DNA of 62,000 nucleotides from Symbiodinium natans (taxonomy: Eukaryota; Sar; Dinophyceae; Suessiales; Symbiodiniaceae): NCBI GenBank assembly GCA_905221605.1, contig CAJNDS010000280.1, forward strand, positions 1 to 62,000, in the 5' to 3' direction. Shown in pieces: positions 30,901 through 43,073 of the stretch. Both the position numbers and the translations under genes were made by a program. Below the pieces are notes generated by a model. That model was not told the DNA's origin. It searched no databases and was given only the letters and a program-made list of their open reading frames with translations. Numbering within the stretch: position 1 is the first letter of the stretch; every line of letters begins with the position of its first letter.

Positions 30901-33900
30901 ACGACTCTCTGCCTCAGGATCACGTCGACACCTCTACCAAAAGAGCTTCCTGCAAACACATGCTCGCAAAGGCACAGGAATAGCGCAAACATCAGCTGCA
31001 GCAGGAAAAGCCTTGGATGACCATTGCGCGATGCTGTGCTGTTGAGGGTTTGTCCTTTTGCATCTTCAGATGCGCTCTGCAGATGGAGGCCCCGTGCAAC
31101 GAGAGCTATGCAGAGCACTCGCGAACTTCAACAAGATGTCCCATTACATCCCATTACACAACTGACGTTTTGCAGATTCAGAGAGTCTGTTGACAAGCGT
31201 ATGGTCAACAAGGTCGACTGTCCGAACATACCGCAATCGACTCAACGACTACTACGCACACTGGTAAACTTCAGCATGCTGGGCCTGGGGGGGGGGTCAC
31301 AGACCCCTTTTGTAAAACGCGATTTTCCTGCTTTGTACGTTTGTCTTCAAAAACGCGCCTTCGCTTGGGTTTTTAGTCTTCAAGCATCGTAAAATTAACT
31401 TTTGCAGTCGAAAATTTAGCTTCTGAAAATAAGAGGTTTTCGCACGCGCGCGCGCAGGTTTTTTCGGGTGTTGCTTGGACGTACATCTGTGGTCGAAACT
31501 TGGTTTTCGCGTAGGTTTTTTGACACCCCATGCAGAAATCGTGTTTTTTTTAGGACTTCTGAGGGCCAAAAGCTACGTGTACACTTTTGGGCTTTTTTAC
31601 CGTCCTCAATCCCAACGTTGTTTGTTCGGTTGTTTTCGTCTACCTTATTTAGTTAGCTAAGCCAATGGATACACTGGTAACACGGACGTTCTCATCGTGC
31701 GGACATGGATGCTCTGGCCATTCACACGCACTGGTAGCACAGACGTTCTCATCGTGCGGACATGGATGCGCTTGCCAATGGAAAACCCAGGCAAAACGCA
31801 AGTAAACATGCACTTTTTGTGGCAAAAACTGCTTCGGTGACCCTTTTCTGCAAAAAGCCACAAAATCGCGTTTTGTTGTGGCCTTGCAGACCCCCCCCCC
31901 CCCCACCCCCGCGTGCTGAAGTTTACCACGCACGCCGGCCAGTGTTTTCGACACGCCAAGTAAGGAAAAGCATGCGGACCGTTACGAGATCGTTACCAGC
32001 AACAAGATTTAGCAAATGCCTCTGATAGGAAGGCCGGACATCGACAATATGAGCAGCCAACAATATTCCCGCAGCTATCTATCCCTCTAGCACTGTAGCA
32101 ACGTCCAGCAGAGGCCTTCCTCAACAAATGAGACAACTAGCCTGACAGCATCATAATTTCTCGGAGTTCGGACAGAGAGTCGCCTAGTTTTAAAGACAAT
32201 AACTGGCCAGTGAAGACTAAAGCCATGCGTACATATGCTTTGCCTATAGGTGATGAAACGAAGTCGCCCTAGAAGCTCGAGGAGCGAAGGCAACAGGTAC
32301 TAGGGGTTCTAGGGGTGCTTGGGCCGCGAGGCAGACTAGCAAGAAAACGCAAACGCAAGAGTTGTAGGAACGGCAGAAAAGCAGCAGGACTGTTCGCAGC
32401 CAAAACTACGAGCAACAAGAAGCAGATCCGTAATAATTCATGAGCATGAAGATGGGCAGGTGCATGGGCACAGATGTGCGCAGCAGTGATCCCAGCAAGG
32501 ACAACAAAAGAAAGTCGAAGGAGAAACAACAAGACAGGGATGGCAACATACTTTCTCCACGAGTCACGGGACGTCGATAAGCGTTCTCTTTTTTAAATTT
32601 GGTTTGACTCGCCTCTGCACCTGAAAACTCAACCGCAAGCCGAGTTTCATGAGAAAGGACCACAGCAGTACCTGGACAGGCGATGCTAGAAGCCCTTTGA
32701 ATATTCACACGCTTCTTGCAGAGACTGACAGGCAACAGCTCAAGCTCAAGGGCTACCTATATAAGTGGACCAAGGTGGCGCACACGAACATCCCAGATGC
32801 AAGCCAAGGTGCCGTTACGCTGCCACGCAGGGCGGTAGTAAGTATATAGAGAGCCTGAGCATACGGCGGAAGGAGACTCCGCTTTTGCTCTGCTTTAGGA
32901 AAAGGATTCCACCCCCCCCCCCCCCCCCCCCCGGATGCTTAAGATCGCACTCACGAACAACTCCAAACCTGTGACTGCCCTGACACATACGCAGCTGTTT
33001 GGAGCTCTCAGCAGCAGCTGCTTTGCCATCCACGGCGCAACAGGAAGCAATGGAAACTCATGTGAGTTTCATAGGTGGAGCCCTCCCCAAATATTTAGCA
33101 CGCACTCTACATGCCATGCCAGGAACCATTTGGTAGCTGACTTCTTTGGAAAACTGACATCGGAATTCTGACCCCACAAGTAGCCCTCTCCCTCGACGTT
33201 GAACGAAATCTTAGTGTCATCGGCCTTAGGTTTAGATGCTTTCTGAAAGAGTTCCTCCAGGTGATATGAAGCACGGGCCTTCGCTCAAGCAGAGGGTTTA
33301 ACATGGCGGAACTGCCTGAGTGCGAGCGGGTGGCATCGAAGCCCTTCAGCTTCCTCACCAAACGCATGAGGCGGAGGAGGCGGGCCAGGCGCGCAAGGCG
33401 CAGGAGCATGGGGTCCACAGGAAGCAAGCCTCCCAGGCACTTGAGACTGTCGGGATTGAGGAAGCCGCAAATGAGACTTGGAGCTGCCTACTGCGCTGCC
33501 TGTGTTCAGCCTTTTCTTCGAGGCTTTCACAAGGGGGGAAATCTCAACTGAGCCTGAGAAGACTGTGTCAATGAACCAGGCGGTAACCTGATCGCAGTCT
33601 CACTTGCGAGCCCGCTGCACATGATTGGCTCTGAGGGTATACTATACGGCCCCAATAGCACATACAAGCCAAAGACAATGATGCTGGAAGGGAGTGACAC
33701 GCACTAGTGCCACAGAACTCTTGGTCACAAGAGAACTTTGTGTGATTACAACGATGGCCCTGAGCACCGGGGTGAGAGACCAAAATATGTCGGTCACGTC
33801 CCAGATACATGACCGCTGGCTGTAAGAAATAGGTGGGGCATCTTCAAACTTCAAAGCTAGAACACCTTCTCTCAAGATTGCACAAGTCTGGAGCACGGAA

Positions 33901-35222
33901 CTCATCAAGCAGAACGGGCACTGTCCAAATAACAGGAGTCTGCCAATTGCTGCGAATCTGACATGGTTATAGCATTTACTTCCCTCTCGTGCTGTATTTA
34001 ACAGTATATTGATGGTGGAGTCCGAAAGATGAATCGCAACTGCTTGTGCTTTTCGCCCAGGAGCCATGATGGTGTCGAACCAGTTCCAAAAGTCTCGCAG
34101 GAACTGCAACTTCATGCCGATCTTAGCGGGGCGCGGATGGGATCTGGTGAGTTTTGTAGTAAGAAGCTGCTTCATCAATTGCTGCTGCGAACACCCAATG
34201 TCTCCCAATGTGCAGCTGAGCGGATGACAGCAACACAAAGAATCTGAAACCGCACCGTCGGAAGCATGTTGTGCAGAATCCAATTTGTCAGAACTCGTCG
34301 TTGCTGGCCGGATCATGGCGGCTCTGTGAAAGCGTCGAAACCGAGATGAGAAGGAAAGCTACAGGCCAAGGTTGTCCCGAGGACCCCGCGACCTTCAGAA
34401 TAAGCTCCACTGCAAAGATGGGCCCAAAGAACCACTCCTTTGCTTGTTTTTGAAGCAGTGTAGAGCTTTGGGGCTTCGGGTGTGTTCAAATGAAGTGCAG
34501 GGTGTCGGGATGCCTCGGGTTTCGAGCCCGATGTGTAGGCCAAGACCATTGGCAGGTGAGGGTGTGCAGATTGCACTCCGCCACAAAAGGACAGAAGGTT
34601 GCAAATGTAGCAAAGTCTTGGGGGCGTCCTGTTTGAACTACAAAAAGGTCGTAACTGTAGGAGTAGGAGTGCACCAGTCTGAGGGGGCCTATGCGAATAG
34701 ACACCCCAAAAGTCGATGTCGAGATGCAGAAGCCACAAACACCTCGGCCGCGCCAGGCCACACGTCGGCCCCTGGAGCATTGTAGGTTTTCACGCCTCCC
34801 GCAGCTTGGCAACAATGTCTCTACAACTCAAAAAGGGCTTTCTAGGGCGTCAAACCTCGCATCCGTGATCTGTGCCGTTCTGAAGACAAGTGACAGAAGT
34901 ATGCCACAAGAAATCGCTTAGAAACCCCGGAGCCCATCCTTGTGCCCTGCTTGCACTTTGCATCCCCAGAGCCGTGCCTAGGTCATAGCCGAGGGTCAGG
35001 CCTGCCTGGGAATGAAGGGGTTTGTGAGGGATTCGGGTGAGGGCGCCGGGCTTGGAACACCGAGGGTCTTGCAAAGAATGGCAGTGTGTTTTGGGGTCCA
35101 GCTGGGCGAAATGGAGACCCAGTTGCATGCTGCGCTTCAAAGGACATGACAGCGGAGTTGAGCACAATGAGGATGCAGATGCCCGTCTCGAACCTCAGAC
35201 CAGCGACATCGAAGACACGCAC
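27954..35222 (-). CDS. Single-domain 6-TM voltage-gated cation channel with EF-hand tail, at least ten exons
   Basis: The exons found are: 35222 to about 35130 (S1, FETGICILIVLNSAVM); about 34447-34393 (S2, WFFGPIFAVELILK); 34121-34065 (57 bases, FLRDFWNWFDTIM, start of S3); about 33433-33335 (S4, RLARLARLLRLMRLVRK, six Arg at three-residue spacing); 31011-30792 (S5 and pore helix, LMFALFL...YFGTCSRCLLTMFD); 30540 to about 30505 (filter, EITLGNWPPVAR); 28904-28808 (S6, ITIGYALIAVINGVF); 28609-28554 (charged helix); 28380-28270 (EF-hand loop DETGDGVLDREE); about 28087-27954 (C-terminal tail). Phases agree from S5 to the EF-hand exon. The S4-S5 linker, the start of S6 and the N-terminus were not located. 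It resembles eukaryotic single-domain Nav/Cav-like channels; four copies would form the pore. The filter lacks the usual Glu/Asp. Calcium may regulate it through the EF-hand. Membrane location unknown. Confidence 0.85.
29218..29877. other. Coding-like sequence on both strands inside a channel intron
   Basis: In the 1.6-kb interval between the filter exon and the S6 exon, the plus strand reads NNQLKLENDRDAELAKTMMM (ending at 29505) and EYYHPEGLEKILQHISDLME (29587-29847), while the minus strand at 29506-29877 reads TEVFSEKSRVEELHLQVENL. One of these may be a real exon (of the channel, or of a nested gene or retrocopy) and the other its mirror. I cannot choose. Confidence 0.3.
31672..31785. repeat. 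57-bp tandem duplication
   Basis: Two adjacent copies with a 57-base period share the core GACGTTCTCATCGTGCGGAC with few mismatches. They lie inside the inverted-repeat element. Confidence 0.8.
31891..31904. repeat. C14 homopolymer
   Basis: Run of 14 C next to the right end of the inverted-repeat element; its partner at the left end is a G run (31287-31296), so it is part of the inverted repeat. Confidence 0.9.
32912..32932. repeat. C21 homopolymer in a channel intron
   Basis: Run of 21 C on the plus strand, hence a G21 run on the gene-sense strand of the channel. Confidence 0.95.
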
Positions 35223-36328
35223 CTCGGCACCTCACATGAAGAAGTGCTTTGAATTTCAGCCAGGTAGCATCGGGTCAAAGACGAACTTGAAACAGCCCCT
35301 GGGCTCCTCTACCTGGCAAACAGGTTTGGGCTGTTTAGGGTTCTGGGTTCTATACGGTTCGGCCTTGTGGAAGCTTAGACCTGCCTGCCGAAGTGCCTCT
35401 TTTGTGGTGCCAACTGAGGCCAGAAAAAGGAAGAGGAGGATGGAAGTAGGGATTGGGGACTAAGGGGTCAGCACACTGCAAGCACAAAGCCACGAAGAGC
35501 CCTTCCGCCTGGGCCCTGAAACTCGAGCGACTGATGCCTGCGGCACCCCAAATATAAAGCCACAGCCCTGGCTGAAGCCGCACCCCTGGAGAGATGGCGG
35601 TTCCTTGAGGACGCCGGAGCTTGCCGACCCCATTCGCTCGAAGCGGCTCCCCTTTGGAAAGCGAAGGTCTTGACAGTCTCGAGATTAAGATATGGGAACA
35701 GGGTTTCGGCTTCCACAATTGTTTCTTGCTCACGGTTGAGGTTACGGTGTTCAGGCTTCTTGGTCTGGTTGGGCGTGGGCATCGACTATTGTTCATGCTG
35801 TAGTCTCTTCAGAGGGAATCTGTTCCTGACACATTCTCAGCTGTATGTTGTGCTCAACGTGCCGCAGTGCCCACCGGACTTCTTCCAAATGACAACAGTA
35901 GAGTCCTAGTTACGTGACCTCTGGAGGCTCCTGCTCTTCCCGTGCTGGTTCTCACGTCACTCAGGGCTCTACGGATACACAGTTTTGGTTTATAAATCTG
36001 GCACTCGATGCCAAGCGGCATGGTCCCGCTTCTTCGCATCTGTGTCTGGCTGCGCTGACTCACGCAAGACCTTCCAAGAATTCGGGAAACCAAGTGCGGG
36101 TCTCACTCATGCAGCCCACGGGTCCACGGGGCTTTGGGCAGTAGCTTGACATGTACTTGCAACGGGTGATTCAGGAAGACGGATTGCTTGTTCAGTGAAA
36201 AAAAAAGGCTTGAAGCCTGACACCCCTTTCAGGCCCCCTGAAATAACTCCACGTCCTGCCTGGTTTCAGAGATGCTTTCCAAAACTTCAAGAAGATCTTC
36301 AACTTTAAACCGTCCTCTCCCTGGACCC
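35223..36328. other. Region upstream of the channel S1 exon
   Basis: The N-terminal coding part of the channel should lie here or further right but was not identified. A minus-strand frame at 35468-35782 looks partly protein-like (VEAETLFPYLNLETVKTFAF) without a known motif. Confidence 0.3.
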
Positions 36329-36625
36329 CTAAATGCCCCGGAGGAAAATTTGGAGGACAGCCTTGGTCTGGCCCTGCACGCGGATCACATGGAACTCTGT
36401 ACTCTTGCGGCCGCCAAGGGAGGAGGGATCCTGGGATGGAGGGATTTGGGATTTTGGGGAATCTTCCAACGGAAGATTTTGGGTTCTTCCACTAGTTGCT
36501 TCGACTGTAACTTTGGCGACATTGCACGAAATCAGTCTGAACCTGAATTCGTGCACCCCAGTCTCGTCCGACTTCTTCTTTTCGACCTTCTCGTCGGACT
36601 TCTTCCTTTCGACCTGCAGAAACTA
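36329..36625 (-). CDS. Candidate exon with a KKSDE repeat, unrecognised
   Basis: An open frame of about 98 codons begins with a Lys/Glu-rich duplication (KKSDEKVEKKKSDET), then reads EFRFRLISCNVAKVTVEATS and later EFHVIRVQGQTKAVLQIFL before a stop at 36329. The charged start and mixed remainder look coding. It could be an N-terminal exon of the channel or the last exon of another gene upstream. Confidence 0.35.
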
Positions 36626-38881
36626 GGCACGAGTGAAGTCATGAACGCCTATAAAACAAAACGTTACAAGACTTCGATGACAGGTCCGCTCTTCGTCAAG
36701 CGGGGATCCCGTTTAACGACATAACGGAGGACGCTCACAAGAATGCGTTCCCGATTTGGGCTAGTCATCGAACCCCTAAGCCCTCTAAACCCTGAACCAA
36801 AGTGCCAAAGTGAGCAAACTCATGATCACTGCAGGACACTCTGGTTTTGACGACTATTCCTCCCAGACTGTTCCCACCCGGCGGACAACATTCAGTGGTT
36901 TTCATGCTCAACGTTGACCTATCGGCAGCCAAAACCCGATACTTAACGTGCACTCTTGGGAATCACTCTTTAAAGCTGCGAAGACCGCACGCCTGTAGAG
37001 CATCCGTCTCGGTGATTTTCCTCAGCTGGAATCTGGAGCGCCAGGAAAATAAAGACCCCAGCCGTTGGCTGGAAGATAGACTTCGCATCCAGGCGTTTTT
37101 TGTGTGAGATACTCTTCAGTGAAACAACAGATGAGGCAATTGAGCGAAACATCACGGCAATCCGACATTGGGGCACCTGCCTGTCAGATTATATATATAT
37201 ATATATAGAGAAAAATCGCCTCAGGCAAACCCTGGGCATGCTGTGTTGAATCTCGTCCTCGTCACGAGCTGATTCCAGAAGGCGGCGGCTGCTTCGGATG
37301 ATCGCACGATGTAGCACGTCTTCTCGTTCAATTGTCTCTTCACGTTTTGCGTGCTTAGCTTAGAGGCTTAGAGTCCGTATATATTTTAGTCTGAAAAGAA
37401 ATGAAACATGAAGGTCTCCGGCCATCCACGCGATTCAGCAAGGGCAAGTTAGCAGTGTCCGGCTCAGCTTCCTCTTTCTTCTGCAGATCGTCCGCTCTTC
37501 CATCCATGAGGTGCCAGAAACCGGTGTACTTGCAAAAGTTCTTCGTGAACCGTGGGAGGTGCTGTTTCTGCCTATCCCAATGAAAGGGCTCTGGAGGAAG
37601 CGGCTTGCAGCTAGAGCCTCAACCTCTCAAGGCACAGACTTTGAAACCACGACGTTTTCGGGGTGCCCCAAGAATGATGTCGTTTGAAATCTCTTGCCTC
37701 TCTTAAATGGAACCTGAGCCTCTCAGAACAGAGACGGTTAAACAACGTGGTTTCTGAGGTGCAACTCCAGAAGTGCGCCCCCAAGACGATGTCGTTTCAA
37801 ATCTAGCCTAATGAAAGCCAGAGAGTTACAGCAGGGCCAATTCAAGCTCGTGTTTTTGTTTTTTGATGTTTGCATGTCTTTGTTGCCCGCACTCCTTCAG
37901 CTGCAGCATCAATACAGGACTGTTCACATTCATACGTCCGCGGTTCTATCCGTTCTTACTGATGGTGTGCGAACAAGCCGCATCATTTCTGCCGAGCCAT
38001 TCTTGTCAGTCCTCAGCTGCCACGCGTGGACTCTGCTGATCCTAGCTGCGTGTAGGGCGAGCACGTGGACATGCCGGCTGAATGTCAGAGACCCTGCATC
38101 CTACAGTGAAGGGCATGGTCACGCAGCAGTTCACAGTCTCAAACAGATTTTATGCCCCATGGCTTTCCATACTGGTGAAAGTTTCAGGGTGGCGTGCAGA
38201 TACCATGCAACGCTGGAAGCAGAATGCAAGTGAATCGAGCACAATCGGGCTTTCAAAGCCTCACGAGCCTTGAGGACTTGAGGACGGCATTCGCACAAGT
38301 TTCCCATCACCAGCAATCAAGCAGAGCACCTGGACCGACCATTGCTTCCGGTCTCCGAAGATGTTACGAGGGCTACGAGGGCCATGCCCAGCTTCAGACC
38401 TGTAAACCATTGCAACTTACCTGTGAGGCGCTCGCTTCGCCCTTTGGGCCAGCTGCTCCGCCGAGTCCACTACTTCGGCAATGGATCCTATGGTTCCGCT
38501 GTCTCTCCAGGTCAGCCAGGGATCTCATTCTTCAGCAAATCTTTCTTTCGCAAAAGCCTGGGCTGTCGCATAGCCTATGCTCTTACGACTCTCTGATTTC
38601 AATTCCTCAGTGCTGATGCATCGGACATGTCGGTGCCGATGATTTTGCATGGAGAAGCAATTTCGAAATTAACTATTTCTTACAGAGGCTCTACAAAAGG
38701 GCTGTGGACGTGAATGGCTAGTCTTCGGGTTTTTCAATGTTTGGGTTTCAGCAACGACAAGCTCCCGAAATCCCTAGAACGGCCCTCAAATAGTCGAAGC
38801 CAGACTGTTTGACATGCACGAGATCGTTGGGAGTGCTGTGGTTGAGCGGATGGAATTTGCCCCTGCCAGGGAAAACTTCCC
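36626..38881. other. Non-coding stretch with a degenerate duplication and an AT microsatellite
   Basis: An AT dinucleotide run occupies 37190-37208. A degenerate tandem duplication spans 37614-37805: both copies contain CCCAAGA..GATGTCGTTT followed by AAATCT and an upstream GCCTC...CAGA block. No gene is recognised. Confidence 0.45.
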
Positions 38882-40018
38882 TCAACCCCAGCCAGGTGCC
38901 TTAGAGGGCTCTTCTTCCTCGAAAAGCCCTTGAGACGAGCCCAGGGACTGGTTCAGCTCCTGAAGTAGCTCATGATGCCGGATCGCTAGCTCGTCCCGTT
39001 CTCTCTGAAGTGAAGCATCCAGCCTCAAGAAGCCGTGCGGCAACACGGCAAAAACCAGGAGCCGAAGGTATAGAACGTTTAGGATCATCTTCGGGCTTGA
39101 CTAGGGGCTGCAGAGAAGCACCTGCAAACCTTCAGGCTTCTACGCAAGGGCTTGCACTGGGGCATGAGCCTAAGGTGCATGGTGGCCCAGCAAGCGGCAA
39201 TCATCAACCAAAGTCTTGCTCTGCAAAACGGCAAAAACCACTGCCTAAAACCAGGTTGATGTAAGGACTCTGCACGTGAATTCCAGACCCCAGCCCTTGC
39301 TTGGAAGGACCCATGCGTATTTAGGGATCGCACAGGCTCCATCTTGCAGTCGGAGCACCAGGAAAAGAGATCTCGCGTCGCCATTCCCAGGAGAACGAAT
39401 GAAACTAGTAATTTGAGGAAATCTAACAGCCCCAAATGGCCCCAAAGTCTGTCGCTTACCGCCCCTTAGCCCTCATCAAGCCCAAACGTCAATAAGTTGA
39501 CTGCATCATGTACTGGGCTTTGTTACCGCCTTTCAGGGCACATAGATGCCCACAGATCGACAAACGGCGGCGGAAGAGACATTGTTCGGTAAAAGGCTAC
39601 CGGCACAGGGAGAATCAGGAGCTCCTGGAATGGACAAGTCCAACTCAGAAGCAGAAATAAGCAGAAGCTTCAGGACCCCCCCGCTTGTGCCCCCCTGAAC
39701 TCTTGGTAGACAAACTAACAAACCTGGCTCCAAGGGGCCTCAGAGGTTTGGGATGCTTGGCTTGAGTTCAGGCCCAGGCGCTTCGGAAGCCTAGAAGTCC
39801 CAAAAGCCACGCCTCGCATGATCCCTCACATGCCCCCCCCCCCCCCCCCAGAACCCGGGCTTCGACTTCCCATCCCCCCGGCGCGCCCTGGCCGCGTCGA
39901 CCTTGCTGAAAGCATCTTCCAGGAGTTCGAAGGAGCTGGGCCCTGCCAGCTCCTTGCAAGGTGGAAAGAGCTGTGTGGAGCGAAGAGCTGAGGATGCGCT
40001 CAAGGAATTCTCGAGCAT
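38882..40018 (-). CDS. Candidate gene with coiled-coil exon, unrecognised
   Basis: Two protein-like minus-strand pieces stand out. One, 40018 to about 39870, reads LSASSALRSTQLFPPCKELA then FELLEDAFSKVDAARARRG. The other, about 39040-38882, reads RLDASLQRERDELAIRHHEL then LNQSLGSSQGLFEEEEP, a likely coiled coil with an acidic end. A C17 run at 39833-39849 lies just beyond the first piece. The connection between them is inferred only from strand and distance. Confidence 0.35.
39833..39849. repeat. C17 homopolymer
   Basis: Run of 17 C on the plus strand, inside the candidate gene at 38882-40018. Confidence 0.95.
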
Positions 40019-41260
40019 TGTGGATTCTAAGACGCTGATGGGGGCCTAGTCCCTGCCATGGGGCGACAGCTGAGTGCGGAAGCCCTCTGATGACAAACGC
40101 ATGTCAAATGCATCTCACCGCTCCATCGCGTGCCAGATGGCACAACTGGAAGGATACCCGCTGGGAATCTAGTGACCTCATCTACACTCGACAGGCTCAG
40201 ACGATGGAACGTGCAAGAAGCTTCAACATGCTAACACAACGTGCGTTTCAACCGGCTTCAGAAGGCCTCAACCATGGCTTCCAAGCGTTTGCCGACCTCA
40301 GGCCATCGCTTCTCGGACGCTTCTCGGACTCATTTGGGCTGGCTGAGGCATTGTGCTTCGGGGGTGACGGTGCTATCGGTAGACTTCCACTTACACCTAG
40401 ACATTACAGCATTAGGGGTTCAGCCTAGACCTATACTAAAACAGTACAGTCTTGAAGGCGCTTTCGACTTCTTCGGCGTGCGGAAGGGATAAGCTGGCCA
40501 GTGTTTTGAGGTTCAGTTGGCTACGTTCAGCAACACAGCGCAAGAGCCAAATCACTATGCCTTCCCGATAAGTCGTTAGCGCGAGCCTCTAGGGCAGGTT
40601 CGGGTTTGAGACATGTGTGCTGCCAAGCGGCATCATCCTCGGCGAACCGACTCGGACACCTCACCACTACGGCATCTGACGATATGGGATGGTGGGAGAG
40701 CTTCGAAAGATGCAACAGGATGCCCCTTTCAGCCTTAAAGCCAGTAACCCGACAGGAAAAGGTCCGGCTCCAACTGTGACACGGAGCGTTGCTAGACTCT
40801 GGCCATCCTGAACACGCTCATAGGCCCAAGAAAGTCATGACCTAAACTGGTCCATGCCCAAGCGCTCTGACTTCGTGCAGGGCGGCTGCAGGGCATAGGC
40901 CTGTGAGGCTTCAAAGCTCAGGTCACATCAAGGGGCCATGCAGACTTTGCGTCGGGGCTTCAGCTTGGAGATTCAGGAGCTGCAGAAACCCCGTCCTTAT
41001 TCTTTTGTTGAGAGGGGTGGGAACTGGAGGCACATGCCAACTTCTTCGGCTGACAGACTGTAGACTCCACTGTAGACACTTTAGGCATGGAGCTCAAGTT
41101 CTGTGGGTTTAACTCACTGGCCTTTAGGGCCTTCCCATGTACATCTCACTGCCGCCACCGACTCTCACAGGGTTAAGTCCATTTGAGAAAGCCGAGACAG
41201 TCGGCCTGAGCGTCCTAGATAGAATAGGCAACATACTGCACGACAAGCGATGAAGATTAC
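40019..41260. other. Mostly non-coding stretch
   Basis: A short minus-strand end, VGKRLEAMVEAF then stop, follows an AG-G at about 40299, and 40527-40715 has a protein-like frame (RFAEDDAAWQHTCL). These are isolated and no gene is claimed. Confidence 0.3.
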
Positions 41261-42495
41261 ACACCTCGTCGTAGTCCAAGGTCGTCTCAACGCCGTCCCA
41301 GCCTGGCGTGCCACCGGTGCCTGTCCCAGCTGCGCTGTTGGAAGGGATTCAGGCCTTGGGAAGTGCCTGTCGTGTCGACAGGCCTCACTTCCGGACTTGG
41401 TTTCTCGCAGCCTGGATCACCTCCCAAACCCTTTATTTATCCCGAAGATCCAACATCTCAAAGTCCTCAGCCCCTAAACCCTCCGAGGGCCTCCGGAGAA
41501 GCAGCCCATGTCCGTGACAACCGGCATGACAGACTCCCTCTCCAAGCTCGAGTTGCAACATGTTGGGGTGTCTTGGACAATCTTGGAGAGGGGGTTTATC
41601 AGGTTTGGAAGTGTCGGAAGGTTTGAGTGATGCCTGACAAGTCGTTTGAGGTGGGGCGCGTAGCTTCGCAAAACTTTGGAGTAAGGAGTGCAGAGGCACC
41701 CGCTCCTGTCCGGCCTTGAGTTGAATCTTGAATGCTCTCAGCCTCTCTCTCCTTCTGATTCAAGGTCACTGGTGCGCTTGTGGGGTGCCAATGTAGTGGA
41801 TAAGTTTGCCGGAATTTTAGGGGACAACAGCTACTCTCACGGAAAATTCTGTTGCGTCAGAACTTCAGGATTCGGGATGAGAATGAGGAGACAAAACGTC
41901 CTCAACTCTAACTGCCCCGACAAATTTCCCATGGTGCCTTTTGGGAGGTTGCTGGAGCCAGCGCAAGATCTCTTGGCCTCGAGGGCGCGCAGGGCATTCA
42001 AAATGGGCGCCCTCAGAAGGATCGGACACAGCGGAAACGTGCTTTTGGGACGGCATTCGCACAATGTAGCCATCCACTCGAGAACCCCAAAGCGATGGAG
42101 CGGCTGCAACTATGGGGCTCCGGGTGATTCAAACTTGCAATTATCTTTCTCTGCCCCGAATCCGCATGGATCGTGATTTAAAGCAGTCCTACACTTTGGC
42201 TTGGCTTGGCTTTGCTCGGGCTTGGCTCGGAATGCAAGTACGGTGAGCCCTCAACTCCAGAATTATCTTAAACTAGTTTTCGCGGAGGCAGGGGGCAGGC
42301 CAGTACCCCTCAATGCAACGATCCACCTGCGGGGCAGGGTGGCGGGGGCATGTCGGGCGGAGGAGGCCGCTCAGGCTCCAAGATGTCCTGCGTTTCGAGC
42401 AAATATGGCATTCAAGGATAACGGTGTAGGGTAGGTTGCCAGCAAAGGCAACATGTGCAGCAGCCAGAGCACCCAAGCAAAGCCACAAGGACATG
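41261..42495 (-). CDS. Candidate secreted protein gene, unrecognised, several exons
   Basis: A methionine at 42495 opens a strong signal peptide (MSLWLCLGALAAAHVAFAG). Downstream on the same strand lie protein-like pieces at about 42109-41840, at 41620-41433 (LQLELGEGVCHAGCHGHG and GLGAEDFEMLDLRDK), and at about 41345-41267 (GGTPGWDGVETTLDYDEV, followed by a GT that could be a donor). The joints were not resolved and no family is recognised. Confidence 0.4.
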
Positions 42496-42854
42496 ATGCA
42501 TGAAGTCGTGGCAGGAGTAGGACGGCCTGTGGCAGGAAATGGAAGAATATCCCTTGGAAAAGCGGCCACTTGATGGGCTTGAATGAAGCTCTTGTATGGC
42601 TTTTGAATGCTGGATCATCCTTAATGATCATGAGGAGGGCTCAAGAGGCTCGGGGTGATCAAGAGCTGCACTCGGCACCACCCAAAGCAGAAGAACCGAG
42701 TTTGATCTCAGGCACTACAATCGGGCCTTCAAGCGGCACTTTTGTTGCCTCATTCCTATGGGGCTGGTTCGACGGAACCTATGCCATGCATGAACCGTTG
42801 ATTGTACCCATGAAGACTTCCCAACAAGCATCATTACACATGTTATCTCTCTGC

Positions 42855-42874
42855 ATATATATATATATATATAT
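42855..42874. repeat. AT dinucleotide microsatellite
   Basis: About ten tandem AT units; flanks are non-coding. Confidence 0.95.
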
Positions 42875-43073
42875 GTATAACATCTCTACCTGATCTCAAC
42901 GCATCTGGTATCGTCCACGTGAGCGACCAGATAAATAAGCAGATGGCACTGGGCCTACCATTGTACTTTGCAGTCCTAAACTTCGAAACTCTAAGGATAG
43001 AATCGTAAATCTCGGGTTGTGGGCAGGGCTCAGGGAAGTTGACGGTTTTGAACTAAACTGAGTTGAAAGGGCC

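Larger units (their letters stand above)
31260..31930. mobile_element. Candidate non-autonomous inverted-repeat element in the channel intron
   Basis: The left end (31261-31330: TGGTAAACTTCAGCATGC, a G run, then AAAACGCGATTTT) matches the reverse complement of the right end (31861-31930) over about 70 bases, imperfectly, giving terminal inverted repeats. The same 6 bases ACGCAC stand at 31254-31259 and 31928-31933 and may be a target-site duplication. The interior is AT-richer than the surroundings, holds several AAAACGCG-like words and the 57-bp tandem repeat, and codes for nothing recognisable. It lies in the intron between S4 and S5 of the channel gene. A foldback element or MITE of a DNA transposon is my inference. 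Confidence 0.6.
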
